From the NCBI GenBank assembly GCA_020053105.1, contig JAGVNU010000028.1:1-64000 (forward strand): DNA of 64,000 nucleotides, written 5' to 3'. This stretch comes from Thermodesulfovibrionia bacterium. Lineage in GTDB: Bacteria; Nitrospirota; Thermodesulfovibrionia; UBA6902. A program made the position numbers and the translations under genes. Under the pieces are notes generated by a model. That model ran no database searches. It was not told the DNA's origin and worked only from the letters and a program-made list of their open reading frames with translations. Below are positions 8,178-17,113 of this stretch, piece by piece; position 1 is the stretch's first letter; each line of letters starts with the position of its first letter.

Positions 8178-10175
8178 TTGCAGGAAAAGACTTTGTCTAT
8201 AAAAAATACAATATTAATATCACTTCTTTTTGTCTCATTAATTATAGGCATATTTATTATTGGTATTTTCTACTACGAAGTTGAGCATGCCGAGTCCATC
8301 GCGAAAAGAGAGGCAGGTGTAATTGCCAAAACAGTTACTTTTTTTGTTGAAGACATAGTCAAAGATACCAGCTCTTTAAGAGCTATGGGCGAGAGTTCTG
8401 AACTTCAGAATATCATCGTAAAGTTCAGGAATTTTGAAAAAAGAGATATAGCCATTGTTGACATGAACGAGAAGATAATTGCAGATGCAGTTCCTGAGGA
8501 GATAGGCACTGTTTTTTTGCATGATCCAAACAACGAAGTGGCCCATACTTTGAAAGACGGTCAAATCAGAACATTCACTGAGATCAGCAAGGCATATCCG
8601 CAAGGCATCAAACTATTGGCTTATCCTTTGGAACTGGAAAGCGGGAAACGCATAGGCGGAGTGATTCTGGAGTATACGCCATTATATAATGAGGTCATGA
8701 AATGGGGAAAAAGCCGTTTTTATAAGCTGATGGTTGTTTATGCAGGTGTCCTGTGCATTTTTATTGTGTTGGGATATCTGATTTCCAGAAAAATATACAC
8801 CCCTTTGATAGAGATAAATAATGCGGCGTTGAAGATTGCAGGGGGAGATATGGAAACCAGAGTGTCGTATGAATCATCCGACGAATTAGGTTTATTGGCA
8901 GATAGTTTTAACAGGATGACCGAAAACTTAAAAGAGTCCAGGGACAAGATACTGACTTCACATAAAAAACTTGAAGAGGAAATCATCGAGCGGAAGACCG
9001 TTGAAGAGCGGTTAAAGAAAGCAATTAATAAAATCGCCGATGAAGAGGCCAAGACAAAGTCTATCATTAAAGGACTTGGCGTCGGCATTATCATTCAGGA
9101 CCTCAATTATAAAATTCTATATGAAAACGAGCTGCAGCAAAAAAAGATAGGTAATCATATAGGCGAGTTTTGCTACGCGGCATATGAGGGCAAGGACCAT
9201 ATATGCGAAGACTGTCCGATGGTGCTGTCATTACAGGATGGGGGAATACACAGGACTGAAAGAAGGATTCCCACCGAGGAAGGTGATATCTACTATGAGC
9301 TTATCTCATCTGCCCTGTTAGATTCTGAAGGAAAGATAGGAGGGGGCATCAAGGTAGTGAAGGACATCACTGAACTCAGGCAGACGGCAGAGAAATTGAG
9401 GGAACACCGTGCACATCTTTTAGAGCTGGTTGAACAGCGTACTGCGGAGGCATTACAATCCGCACATCTTGCATCTATTGGAGAACTGGCTGCAGGCGTA
9501 GCTCATGAGATCAACAACCCGATAAACGGGGTAATTAATTATGCGCAGATACTGGCAGACAGAATGCTGAAAGGCTCAAAGGAAGAAGATATGGCGCGGC
9601 GGATATTAAAAGAAGGAAACCGCGTATCTGAAATTGTACACAGTCTCCTTACTTTTGCGAGACAAAATAAGGACAAAAAGTTGTCTGTCAATGTTAGTGA
9701 CATTTTATCTGAGACACTGACCCTGACTATGGCCCAGCTCCGTAAGGACAACATCCATCTGGACATAAATATGCCCGGAGACCTCCCGCTGGTCCTGGCG
9801 AACCCGCAGCAGTTGCAGCAGGTTTTTTTGAATATACTTAATAATGCAAGATACGCCTTGAATCAGAAGTATCCTAACCTGCATGAATATAAAAAGATCG
9901 AAATACGAGGCGATCTGAATGTTGCCATGCATGACACCCCGCATGTTCAGATTAGTTTTCTTGATTATGGGCCGGGAATTTCTTCTGACAATTTAAATAA
10001 AGTACTAAACCCGTTTTTTACTACAAAGCCGGCAGGGATCGGCACCGGTCTTGGCTTGAGTATAAGTGACGGCTTGATAAAAAACCATGGCGGCAGTCTC
10101 AAACTGGAGAGTAAAGAGGGAGAATTTACAGAGGTCATAATTGACCTGCCTGTTATTGAGAAAGATGAAACGTAA
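8178..10175 (+). CDS. Membrane sensor histidine kinase (TM-HAMP-PAS-HisKA-HATPase)
   Basis: Two TM segments, HAMP, PAS, H-box GVAHEINNPINGV, G-box GIGTGLGLSI; TTG start. Confidence 0.9.
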   Translation: MQEKTLSIKNTILISLLFVSLIIGIFIIGIFYYEVEHAESIAKREAGVIAKTVTFFVEDIVKDTSSLRAMGESSELQNIIVKFRNFEKRDIAIVDMNEKIIADAVPEEIGTVFLHDPNNEVAHTLKDGQIRTFTEISKAYPQGIKLLAYPLELESGKRIGGVILEYTPLYNEVMKWGKSRFYKLMVVYAGVLCIFIVLGYLISRKIYTPLIEINNAALKIAGGDMETRVSYESSDELGLLADSFNRMTENLKESRDKILTSHKKLEEEIIERKTVEERLKKAINKIADEEAKTKSIIKGLGVGIIIQDLNYKILYENELQQKKIGNHIGEFCYAAYEGKDHICEDCPMVLSLQDGGIHRTERRIPTEEGDIYYELISSALLDSEGKIGGGIKVVKDITELRQTAEKLREHRAHLLELVEQRTAEALQSAHLASIGELAAGVAHEINNPINGVINYAQILADRMLKGSKEEDMARRILKEGNRVSEIVHSLLTFARQNKDKKLSVNVSDILSETLTLTMAQLRKDNIHLDINMPGDLPLVLANPQQLQQVFLNILNNARYALNQKYPNLHEYKKIEIRGDLNVAMHDTPHVQISFLDYGPGISSDNLNKVLNPFFTTKPAGIGTGLGLSISDGLIKNHGGSLKLESKEGEFTEVIIDLPVIEKDET

Positions 10176-10530
10176 AGCAAATATCCTGGTAGTTGATGAC
10201 GAAGAGTGCATAAGGAATACATTCGGGATCTTTTTGGCGGATGAGGGACATGATGCTACAACTGCCTGTAATTACAGGGAAGGACTGGCTGCGCTTGATC
10301 AGAAGGAATTTAATCTTATAATTGTTGATATCATACTGGGAGATGGATCAGGACTTGATCTTGTCCCGGAGATCAAAAAGAGGGGCATGAATTGCAAGGT
10401 CATTATTATCACAGGAGCGCCTTCTGATGAGTCCGCTTCGTATGCTTTAAAGGAAGGTATTTTTAAATATATCCCCAAGCCGGTCCGCAAAGACGAACTG
10501 CTGCGTGTAGTCAATAGTGCCTTGAGTTAA
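10165..10530 (+). CDS. Single-domain response regulator (receiver)
   Basis: NILVVDDEECIR...IIVDIILGDGSG...KYIPKPVRKDEL; overlaps the upstream HK stop by 11 nt. Confidence 0.9.
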   Translation: MKRKANILVVDDEECIRNTFGIFLADEGHDATTACNYREGLAALDQKEFNLIIVDIILGDGSGLDLVPEIKKRGMNCKVIIITGAPSDESASYALKEGIFKYIPKPVRKDELLRVVNSALS

Positions 10531-10584
10531 TCCTGGACAAGCCGGAAGACGAAAGAGTTCGCTGACAATACTATACTGGAATAA

Positions 10585-12114
10585 TCAGCCATGCCGCATC
10601 ACAAAAAAAGGCGCGTGGTTGGACGTGAATACAGGAGGGTCTTTCTGTAATATCGCTGAGACAGCCGGATGCCTTTTGAATTCATTATCCAGAAAATGCC
10701 TTACATTTTTTCTGCCCCAGCCATTGGGATGGACAAAATCGGTATAGAGAGAGAGGTCCCCTTCATAAAAACGGCTGGTCTTGTATCCGGCCACCTCCGG
10801 CCCGCAAACAGGCATGTTAAAGAGCGCGATATTCAGGAACCCGATTTCATCTTTATGCCGGAGAGTAAACTCAAGTGTGTTTCTGGCTTCGGTCAACGAC
10901 TCCGGCGGCGTGCCGAAGAGTAAATAGACATAGGTCGCTATCCCCGCCTTTTTCAAAGTCTTTAATACAAGGGATGCGGTTTCAAGGTCAATCCCTTTCT
11001 GCATTTTATCAAGGACAGCCTGGTCGCCGGATTCGAGACCGAGCTTCAGCATGACACAGCCGGAGTCTTTCAGTGCCTTACAAAATTCCAAATCCGTCAA
11101 AAGTTTGCTGACCCTGGCAAAGCCGTACCACGGAACTCCCGGAGGATCTGCGGCCAGTCTTTTTAACAGCGTCGCGCTTATGGCATTGTCCAGCAGATGA
11201 ACAAGGGAAGGCCGTATGTTCGTTGCGAGCTTATTGAGATCATCCATTACCCTGTCAGCCGGAAGAGGAATGTATGGATTGTCCTCAGCCATTTCAGGAC
11301 AGAAAGAGCACCTGTTCCAGTAGCATCCGCCTGAGGCGCTGTATGGGAGTATCCGCCCCGGAGAGAGGTAATCATTCAAAGGTAATGAATCATACGACGG
11401 AGTGTAATGTATTTTATTGGCATTATCGATACCCGCAATTGAGAGAAGCTGCTGTTCACCCGGCCCTGCTATCATGGTGTCGATGAGGCCGGTGAACGGG
11501 TCCTTCCAGTCCGCGTTTTTCATCCACGAAGTGATGAGACCCCCGCCGAGGATTATTTTTATCCCGGGAAAGTTCTGCCTGATAAAGCCGATCATTGCAA
11601 AAGCGGTCAGCGCCTGACTTAAATAATTGAGGGAAAACCCGGCGACAGAAGGTCCATCTTTTTCAATCAGGTCCCTGAGTCGTTTTGAGAAGTACGGGTA
11701 AAAGGGATTGATCTCAGTTCGTTCAGCCGCCTGAATAAGGTCAGCGCTCCGCAAGGGAGAAAGCGTACTGTCTTTATAATTTGCGAGTCCGATGATTACT
11801 TCGCTTTCAACCGACTTCTCTATCGCATGGTCCAGATCAATTACTGCGCGTTTGTAGCGGTCGATATTAAGATATGTCTGCCGGCTTCTCAGAGAGGTGT
11901 TATTGCCGGACGCGTTACGGAAGGCCCGGCTTGTCCATCTGTCGGATGATGTCCCGGGCAGCGGTTTAGAGAGGTGAATCAGATAAAGAAGCCCTTCCAG
12001 ATTTGCATCCAGAATGCGGTGACTTATTCCACGACTGGTGAGCGCGCCTGAAAGCCTTGCTATGCCTGCGGGGGGCTCAGAGGGTTTTGCAACCGGAGGG
12101 TGAATGAGTATCAT
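10585..12114 (-). CDS. Radical SAM protein with B12-binding-like N-terminus
   Basis: MILIHPPVAKPSEPPAGIARLSGALTSRG; cluster GCYWNRCSFCPEM; radical SAM barrel (YGFARVSKLLTD...LKLGLESGDQAVLDKMQKGID). Confidence 0.85.
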   Translation of the reverse strand: MILIHPPVAKPSEPPAGIARLSGALTSRGISHRILDANLEGLLYLIHLSKPLPGTSSDRWTSRAFRNASGNNTSLRSRQTYLNIDRYKRAVIDLDHAIEKSVESEVIIGLANYKDSTLSPLRSADLIQAAERTEINPFYPYFSKRLRDLIEKDGPSVAGFSLNYLSQALTAFAMIGFIRQNFPGIKIILGGGLITSWMKNADWKDPFTGLIDTMIAGPGEQQLLSIAGIDNANKIHYTPSYDSLPLNDYLSPGRILPYSASGGCYWNRCSFCPEMAEDNPYIPLPADRVMDDLNKLATNIRPSLVHLLDNAISATLLKRLAADPPGVPWYGFARVSKLLTDLEFCKALKDSGCVMLKLGLESGDQAVLDKMQKGIDLETASLVLKTLKKAGIATYVYLLFGTPPESLTEARNTLEFTLRHKDEIGFLNIALFNMPVCGPEVAGYKTSRFYEGDLSLYTDFVHPNGWGRKNVRHFLDNEFKRHPAVSAILQKDPPVFTSNHAPFFVMRHG

Positions 12115-12184
12115 TAATAAGTACTCTTTAATCTATCTTGCTGCCTTGATAATATCGGTGATAACTGAGATCACGCTGAGGCAT
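12115..12184 (-). pseudogene. HepT (HEPN) N-terminal remnant downstream of the MNT gene
   Basis: MPQRDLSY / frameshift / TDIIKAAR-stop-IKEYLL; ATG overlaps the MNT 3' end; truncated at the radical SAM start codon. Confidence 0.55.
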
Positions 12185-12482
12185 AGACAACCTCTGCAGA
12201 ATCGAGTATCTCCTTACGGCGGATGTGATTACGGCTCCGTTCGATCCCGCGTTTGCTTACGAGATCGATATTACGTCCGAAGATAGTCGTCAACTCATCC
12301 TGCATTTCAACATGATCCATAAGACTCCATCGTGCATCAGGAGCAAAAGTCACCAGAACATCAATATCACTATTAGACGTAAAGTCTTCACGCAATACTG
12401 AGCCGAAAAGCGCGAATTCGGTAATCTTCCAGCGTGTGCAGAAACCTGTGATTATTTCTTCTGGAATATTAAGCCTTACCAT
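12171..12482 (-). CDS. MNT-type minimal nucleotidyltransferase (MntA-like antitoxin)
   Basis: FALFGSVLREDFTSNSDIDVLVTF (GSx10DxD) and ...RKEILDSAEVVYA. Confidence 0.88.
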   Translation of the reverse strand: MVRLNIPEEIITGFCTRWKITEFALFGSVLREDFTSNSDIDVLVTFAPDARWSLMDHVEMQDELTTIFGRNIDLVSKRGIERSRNHIRRKEILDSAEVVYASA

Positions 12483-12546
12483 GCGTATTCCTCCTTAATA
12501 TGCATCATTATACAATATATACAAAATGGCCTGATATTATAAACTA

Positions 12547-14025
12547 TCAACCGTTCTTATCAATAAACGCGTCCCGCATTAATTTGCTCTGTCTCTCAAA
12601 CGCCTGTCTCGGGTTCTTGGGGTCTTTCATGAGGGAAATTTCCTGTGTGATTAATCGCGCGAGGTTCAGAACATGTGTATCTATTTTCGCTGATTCTCTT
12701 TTGTAGAGCGGATGGTCTCTATTTAAATAAATCGTTGTTTCCTCTGAAAACACCTCTGCCCCGTCTTCTCCGAAGCCGTCCACACATATAGAGACGCCTA
12801 TGTCTCCGAATTTCATTCTCTTGATAACAGCATTAGGCGTCAGTTGTTTCACCTTCGGTTTTTTCTTTCTCTTCTTCTTCGGTTCTGCTGCTTTTGCGGC
12901 TTGATCTTCCGGAACGGTTTGTACGGCCTGAACAGCTTCTTTAGTCATACCAGCCGCGCCGCCTATGCCCTTTGTTTCATCTCCGGCAGGAAACGCCCCA
13001 AACGGCGACAGATCGGGATTTGCCGCCAATGCCTTATATATTTTCTGTAAGGCCTCTTTTAAGGCACGGCTGACTTTTCTCCCTTCTTTTTTGCCTGACA
13101 GCTTCTGAAGGATATTCTTTACATCTCCTGTGACCCTCTCCATGACTTTTCTAAATGCTTCGTACTCCGGAGAGTCTTTTATGAAACCGGTCCTGTCGCT
13201 GGTTATCGGGAGAAAGTCCGCGTTAGCCTCCCCGGCTATCCGCGCCATGGCCTTACCCCATGTCTCCATACCGAAGAATTCACGTCTTACGGTCACCTGT
13301 TTTACTTTTATCTCTATTCCCAGGTCCTTGACCGACGAGGCTGTTTCGGGAAGTATGATCACTTCGCCTGAGACAGGGCCGAACGGAGTTCCTTCAAGGA
13401 AAGGGATTTTGTGACCTGAAAGGCTTCTTGGTGTGATAGAGTGTCCATTGAGCCTTACCCTGAAATGAGGCGCCTTGAGCGGAGTGCCCTCGGTTATTCT
13501 GGCTTCAATGTCTTTGGGATTAAACTTTTTATTCAGACCTGCAAGTATAACTGTTGTACCATTCGTCTTCCTGAAATCAGGGGGCAGGATCTCAAGCGGA
13601 AGCTGCCATAGCCCCGTTGCCTTTTCCCATTCTTCCTTGTCAAAGGTGACCCTTCCGACAAAATCTCTGTTCTTTGTTATTACCTCAAATCTTTTGGCTG
13701 CCGAGAGGGTGGCGAATTTTCCGATGCCGAACTGTCCTATCCTGTCCCTCCCATAGACAGGAGATTTCGGCGAATGGAGTTTTTGCTGCGAGCCGATATT
13801 GAAATACTGTTTGAGACCGTCCCTGTCCATGCCGCTTCCGTTGTCGCTGATTTCGATAATGTCCTCGCCGACGATAATCTCCACCAGAGCCGCGTCAGCA
13901 TCATAGGCGTTGTTCACGATTTCTCGCACAAATTCTATGCTTTCAGTATAAAGCCTCTCGCCGATAGTGATGATGTGGCTTTTGTCGATTGTTACGTTGA
14001 TAAATTCGTTGCTGTTTGTGTCCAT
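12547..14025 (-). CDS. Hsp90/GHKL-type ATPase domain protein
   Basis: REIVNNAYDADAALVEI, EISDNGSGMDRDGL, RIGQFGIGKFATLSAAKRFEV; Lys-rich linker and C-terminal domain of unknown function. Confidence 0.8.
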   Translation of the reverse strand: MDTNSNEFINVTIDKSHIITIGERLYTESIEFVREIVNNAYDADAALVEIIVGEDIIEISDNGSGMDRDGLKQYFNIGSQQKLHSPKSPVYGRDRIGQFGIGKFATLSAAKRFEVITKNRDFVGRVTFDKEEWEKATGLWQLPLEILPPDFRKTNGTTVILAGLNKKFNPKDIEARITEGTPLKAPHFRVRLNGHSITPRSLSGHKIPFLEGTPFGPVSGEVIILPETASSVKDLGIEIKVKQVTVRREFFGMETWGKAMARIAGEANADFLPITSDRTGFIKDSPEYEAFRKVMERVTGDVKNILQKLSGKKEGRKVSRALKEALQKIYKALAANPDLSPFGAFPAGDETKGIGGAAGMTKEAVQAVQTVPEDQAAKAAEPKKKRKKKPKVKQLTPNAVIKRMKFGDIGVSICVDGFGEDGAEVFSEETTIYLNRDHPLYKRESAKIDTHVLNLARLITQEISLMKDPKNPRQAFERQSKLMRDAFIDKNG

Positions 14026-14096
14026 ATTTATTAATATATTTGGGTCTTCTGATATAATACACGATCATTAGACGAAGCTTCATTATTTAATGCGAT

Positions 14097-16724
14097 ATGG
14101 AAAGTAAACAGATAAGACAACTGTTCCTGGACTTTTTCAGGGAGAAGGGGCATGAGGTCCTTCCGAGCTCGCAGCTTCTCCCGAAAAACGACCCGACCCT
14201 CCTTTTTACCAACGCGGGGATGGTCCAGTTTAAATCGGTTTTTTTAGGTGAAGAGGAACTCCCGTTTAAAAGGGCGACAACAGTGCAGAAGTGTCTCAGG
14301 GCCGGCGGCAAGCACAATGACCTTGAGAATGTGGGCAGGACTGCGCGGCACCACACATTCTTTGAGATGCTCGGCAATTTTTCTTTTGGCGATTATTTTA
14401 AGAAAGAAGCGACTCAATGGGCATGGGAGTTTCTGACCGAACGCATAAAACTTCCTGCTGATAAACTCTATGTGACTGTTTATGAAAAAGATGATGAGGC
14501 TGCGGAGATATGGAAAAGGGACATAGGCGTTTCTGCTGACCGGATTTACCGGCTTGGGGAGAAAGACAATTTCTGGCAGATGGGCGATACCGGCCCGTGC
14601 GGACCATGTTCTGAAATACTTATAGACCAGGGGCCTGAGATGGGCTGCGGCAAGTCTACATGCACGGTGGGATGCGACTGCGACCGGTATCTTGAGATAT
14701 GGAACCTTGTGTTCATGCAGTATAACAGGAACGCGGCCGGAGAACTTACCCCTCTGCCCAAACCCAGCATTGATACCGGGATGGGGCTTGAGCGGCTTTC
14801 GGCAGTGCTTCAGGGCAAGGTAAATAATTTTGACTCTGACCTGTTTATGCCCGTCATCAGGAAGGTCGAAGAGATTTCCGGGAAAAAGTACCATGCGGAT
14901 TCTGCCACTAATGTCTCCATGCGGGTCATAGCCGACCATATCAGGTCTGCGGCTTTTGTCCTTTCAGAAGGATTGACGCCTTCTAATGAAGGCAGGGGAT
15001 ATGTGCTGAGACGGATTATAAGGCGGGCAGCGAGACACGGGTTCATGCTCGGTATTGAGGGGCCCTTCCTTTATAAAGTGCTTGAAGCGGTATATGAGAT
15101 AATGTCAGGGTCTTATCCTGAATTGCTTGAGGGCACGGAAAACAGCAAAAAGGTGCTTAAGTTTGAAGAGGAGAGGTTTGCGCATACCCTTAATTCCGGC
15201 GTCACGATATTAGACAAGCTTATTGCTGAAGTTAAATCCTCAGGGAAAGATACAATACCAGGCGCTGAACTGTTTAAGCTTTATGATACATTCGGCTTCC
15301 CGCTGGACCTTGCCCAGGACATTGCAAATGATAACGATCTTCTTATAGATCATAAAGGCTTTAATGATGAAATGGAGCTTCAGAAGACCCGTGCCAGGGC
15401 CTCATGGGTCGGCGCGGAAGAAGAAGTTCCGGCGGTTTATAAGAAGATAAAAGACATCCTGAAGGCAACAAAATTCCTCGGTTATGAGACGCTGCAGTCT
15501 GATTGTATTGTCAGCGGAATCATAAAGGACAATTCCCTCGTTGAAGAGGCGCATGAAGGCGAAGAAGTGGAAGTGGCGCTGGACGTCACTCCATTTTATG
15601 CAGAATCAGGCGGCCAGATCGGCGATACAGGAGTCATCAGAGCTGATAATGTAAAGATAGAAGTCAGGCATACAAGGAAGATCAGCGATATAGTGCTTCA
15701 TACAGGGACAGTGAAAAGAGGAACGCTTCGCAGCGGGATGGCAGCCCGCGCATCGGTTGAAGAGGAAAGAAGAAAGGCCGTTATGCGCAACCATACTGCC
15801 ACTCACCTGCTGCAGGCCGCGTTAAGGGAAGCGCTTGGAGACCACATCAAACAGGCCGGTTCACTGGTTGCCCATGACAGGTTGAGGTTTGACTTCACGC
15901 ATTTCTTTGCAATGGATGATCATGAGATAAGCGAGGTTGAAGAAATCGTCAATGAAAAGATCATCGGCAACCTCCCTGTTGAGGTGAAGGAAACGTCTCT
16001 TGACGATGCCATCTCCAAAGGCGTGACCGCATTGTTCGGAGAGAAGTATGGAAATAAGGTAAGAGTTGTAAGGGCAGGGGATTTTTCCGCTGAACTGTGC
16101 GGCGGCACCCACTGCAGAGCTACAGGGGACATCGGGCCTTTCAAGATCATATCCGAGGGAAGCGTCGCATCAGGCGTCAGACGCATTGAGGCCATCACAG
16201 GGTTCTCAACCCTTGAATACAATAAGGCCAGGGAGGCCGAGCTTAGGAAGGCCGCTGCCCTGCTTAAAGTAAATGACCTGAAAGTTTCAGAACGGGTGGA
16301 AAAAGTGCTGGGGGACCTGAGGCAGCATGAAAAAGAGCTTGATAAAATTAAACATAAAGCGGTAACGCACGGCGTTGATGCCATAATGGAAAAAATAGCC
16401 GTGATTAACAATGTCAAGGTGCTGGCCCATAAAGCGGAAGGCCTGGACATAAAATCTTTAAGAGGCCTTGCCGATTCGTTAAAGGACAAAATGGGTTCCG
16501 GCGTTATAGTCATTGGATCGGCGGTGGATGGGCAGGCTTATTACGTTTCAGCTGTGACAAAGGACCTCGTTTCGCGCCTTAATGCAGGAGAAATATTAAA
16601 GGCTGTTACCGGAGGGAAAGGCGGCGGAAGACCGGACATGGCGCAGGGCGGAACCAGCGATGCGGAGGGAATTGACAGGGCGTTATCTTCCGTGTCTGAT
16701 ATAATTAAAGATAAGATGAAGTAA
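14097..16724 (+). CDS. alaS: Alanyl-tRNA synthetase
   Basis: 875 aa; IRQLFLDFFREKGHEVLPSSQLLPKNDPTLLFTNAGM, RNHTATHLLQAALRE, ELCGGTHCRATGDIG, C-terminal DHHA1. Confidence 0.97.
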   Translation: MESKQIRQLFLDFFREKGHEVLPSSQLLPKNDPTLLFTNAGMVQFKSVFLGEEELPFKRATTVQKCLRAGGKHNDLENVGRTARHHTFFEMLGNFSFGDYFKKEATQWAWEFLTERIKLPADKLYVTVYEKDDEAAEIWKRDIGVSADRIYRLGEKDNFWQMGDTGPCGPCSEILIDQGPEMGCGKSTCTVGCDCDRYLEIWNLVFMQYNRNAAGELTPLPKPSIDTGMGLERLSAVLQGKVNNFDSDLFMPVIRKVEEISGKKYHADSATNVSMRVIADHIRSAAFVLSEGLTPSNEGRGYVLRRIIRRAARHGFMLGIEGPFLYKVLEAVYEIMSGSYPELLEGTENSKKVLKFEEERFAHTLNSGVTILDKLIAEVKSSGKDTIPGAELFKLYDTFGFPLDLAQDIANDNDLLIDHKGFNDEMELQKTRARASWVGAEEEVPAVYKKIKDILKATKFLGYETLQSDCIVSGIIKDNSLVEEAHEGEEVEVALDVTPFYAESGGQIGDTGVIRADNVKIEVRHTRKISDIVLHTGTVKRGTLRSGMAARASVEEERRKAVMRNHTATHLLQAALREALGDHIKQAGSLVAHDRLRFDFTHFFAMDDHEISEVEEIVNEKIIGNLPVEVKETSLDDAISKGVTALFGEKYGNKVRVVRAGDFSAELCGGTHCRATGDIGPFKIISEGSVASGVRRIEAITGFSTLEYNKAREAELRKAAALLKVNDLKVSERVEKVLGDLRQHEKELDKIKHKAVTHGVDAIMEKIAVINNVKVLAHKAEGLDIKSLRGLADSLKDKMGSGVIVIGSAVDGQAYYVSAVTKDLVSRLNAGEILKAVTGGKGGGRPDMAQGGTSDAEGIDRALSSVSDIIKDKMK

Positions 16725-16786
16725 TTTAAATTATTGTTTCTGTAAATTTTATTAATCGATTTAGCAGATAGAAGAGGAGGGGTATC

Positions 16787-17107
16787 ATGACTATCAACGA
16801 AATCATTCACAAGGCCTTAATGGTGGGCATCGGCGTGCCGGAGAAGATCAACGAACTTGTTGACGAACTTGTTAAAAAGGGTGAATTGAGTGAGAGTCAG
16901 GGCGCCAAACTTATTAAAGAGTACTCAGAGAAGATGTCGAAATCAGGGGATGACATCAGCAAGGGTGTAGCCGAGATAATCAATAAGGCGCTTGAAAAGA
17001 TGAATATCCCAACGAGAGACGAAGTAGAGAAACTGAGCAGAAAGCTCACTGCCCTTTCCGCACGTATCAAGAAACTTGAAGAATCGTCCCCGGACAGGGA
17101 GTCATAA
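16787..17107 (+). CDS. Phasin/PhaF-like coiled-coil small protein
   Basis: 107-codon helical ORF, good RBS (agaggaggggtatcATG), immediately upstream of ubiB-like gene. Confidence 0.6.
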   Translation: MTINEIIHKALMVGIGVPEKINELVDELVKKGELSESQGAKLIKEYSEKMSKSGDDISKGVAEIINKALEKMNIPTRDEVEKLSRKLTALSARIKKLEESSPDRES

Positions 17108-17113
17108 GATCCT

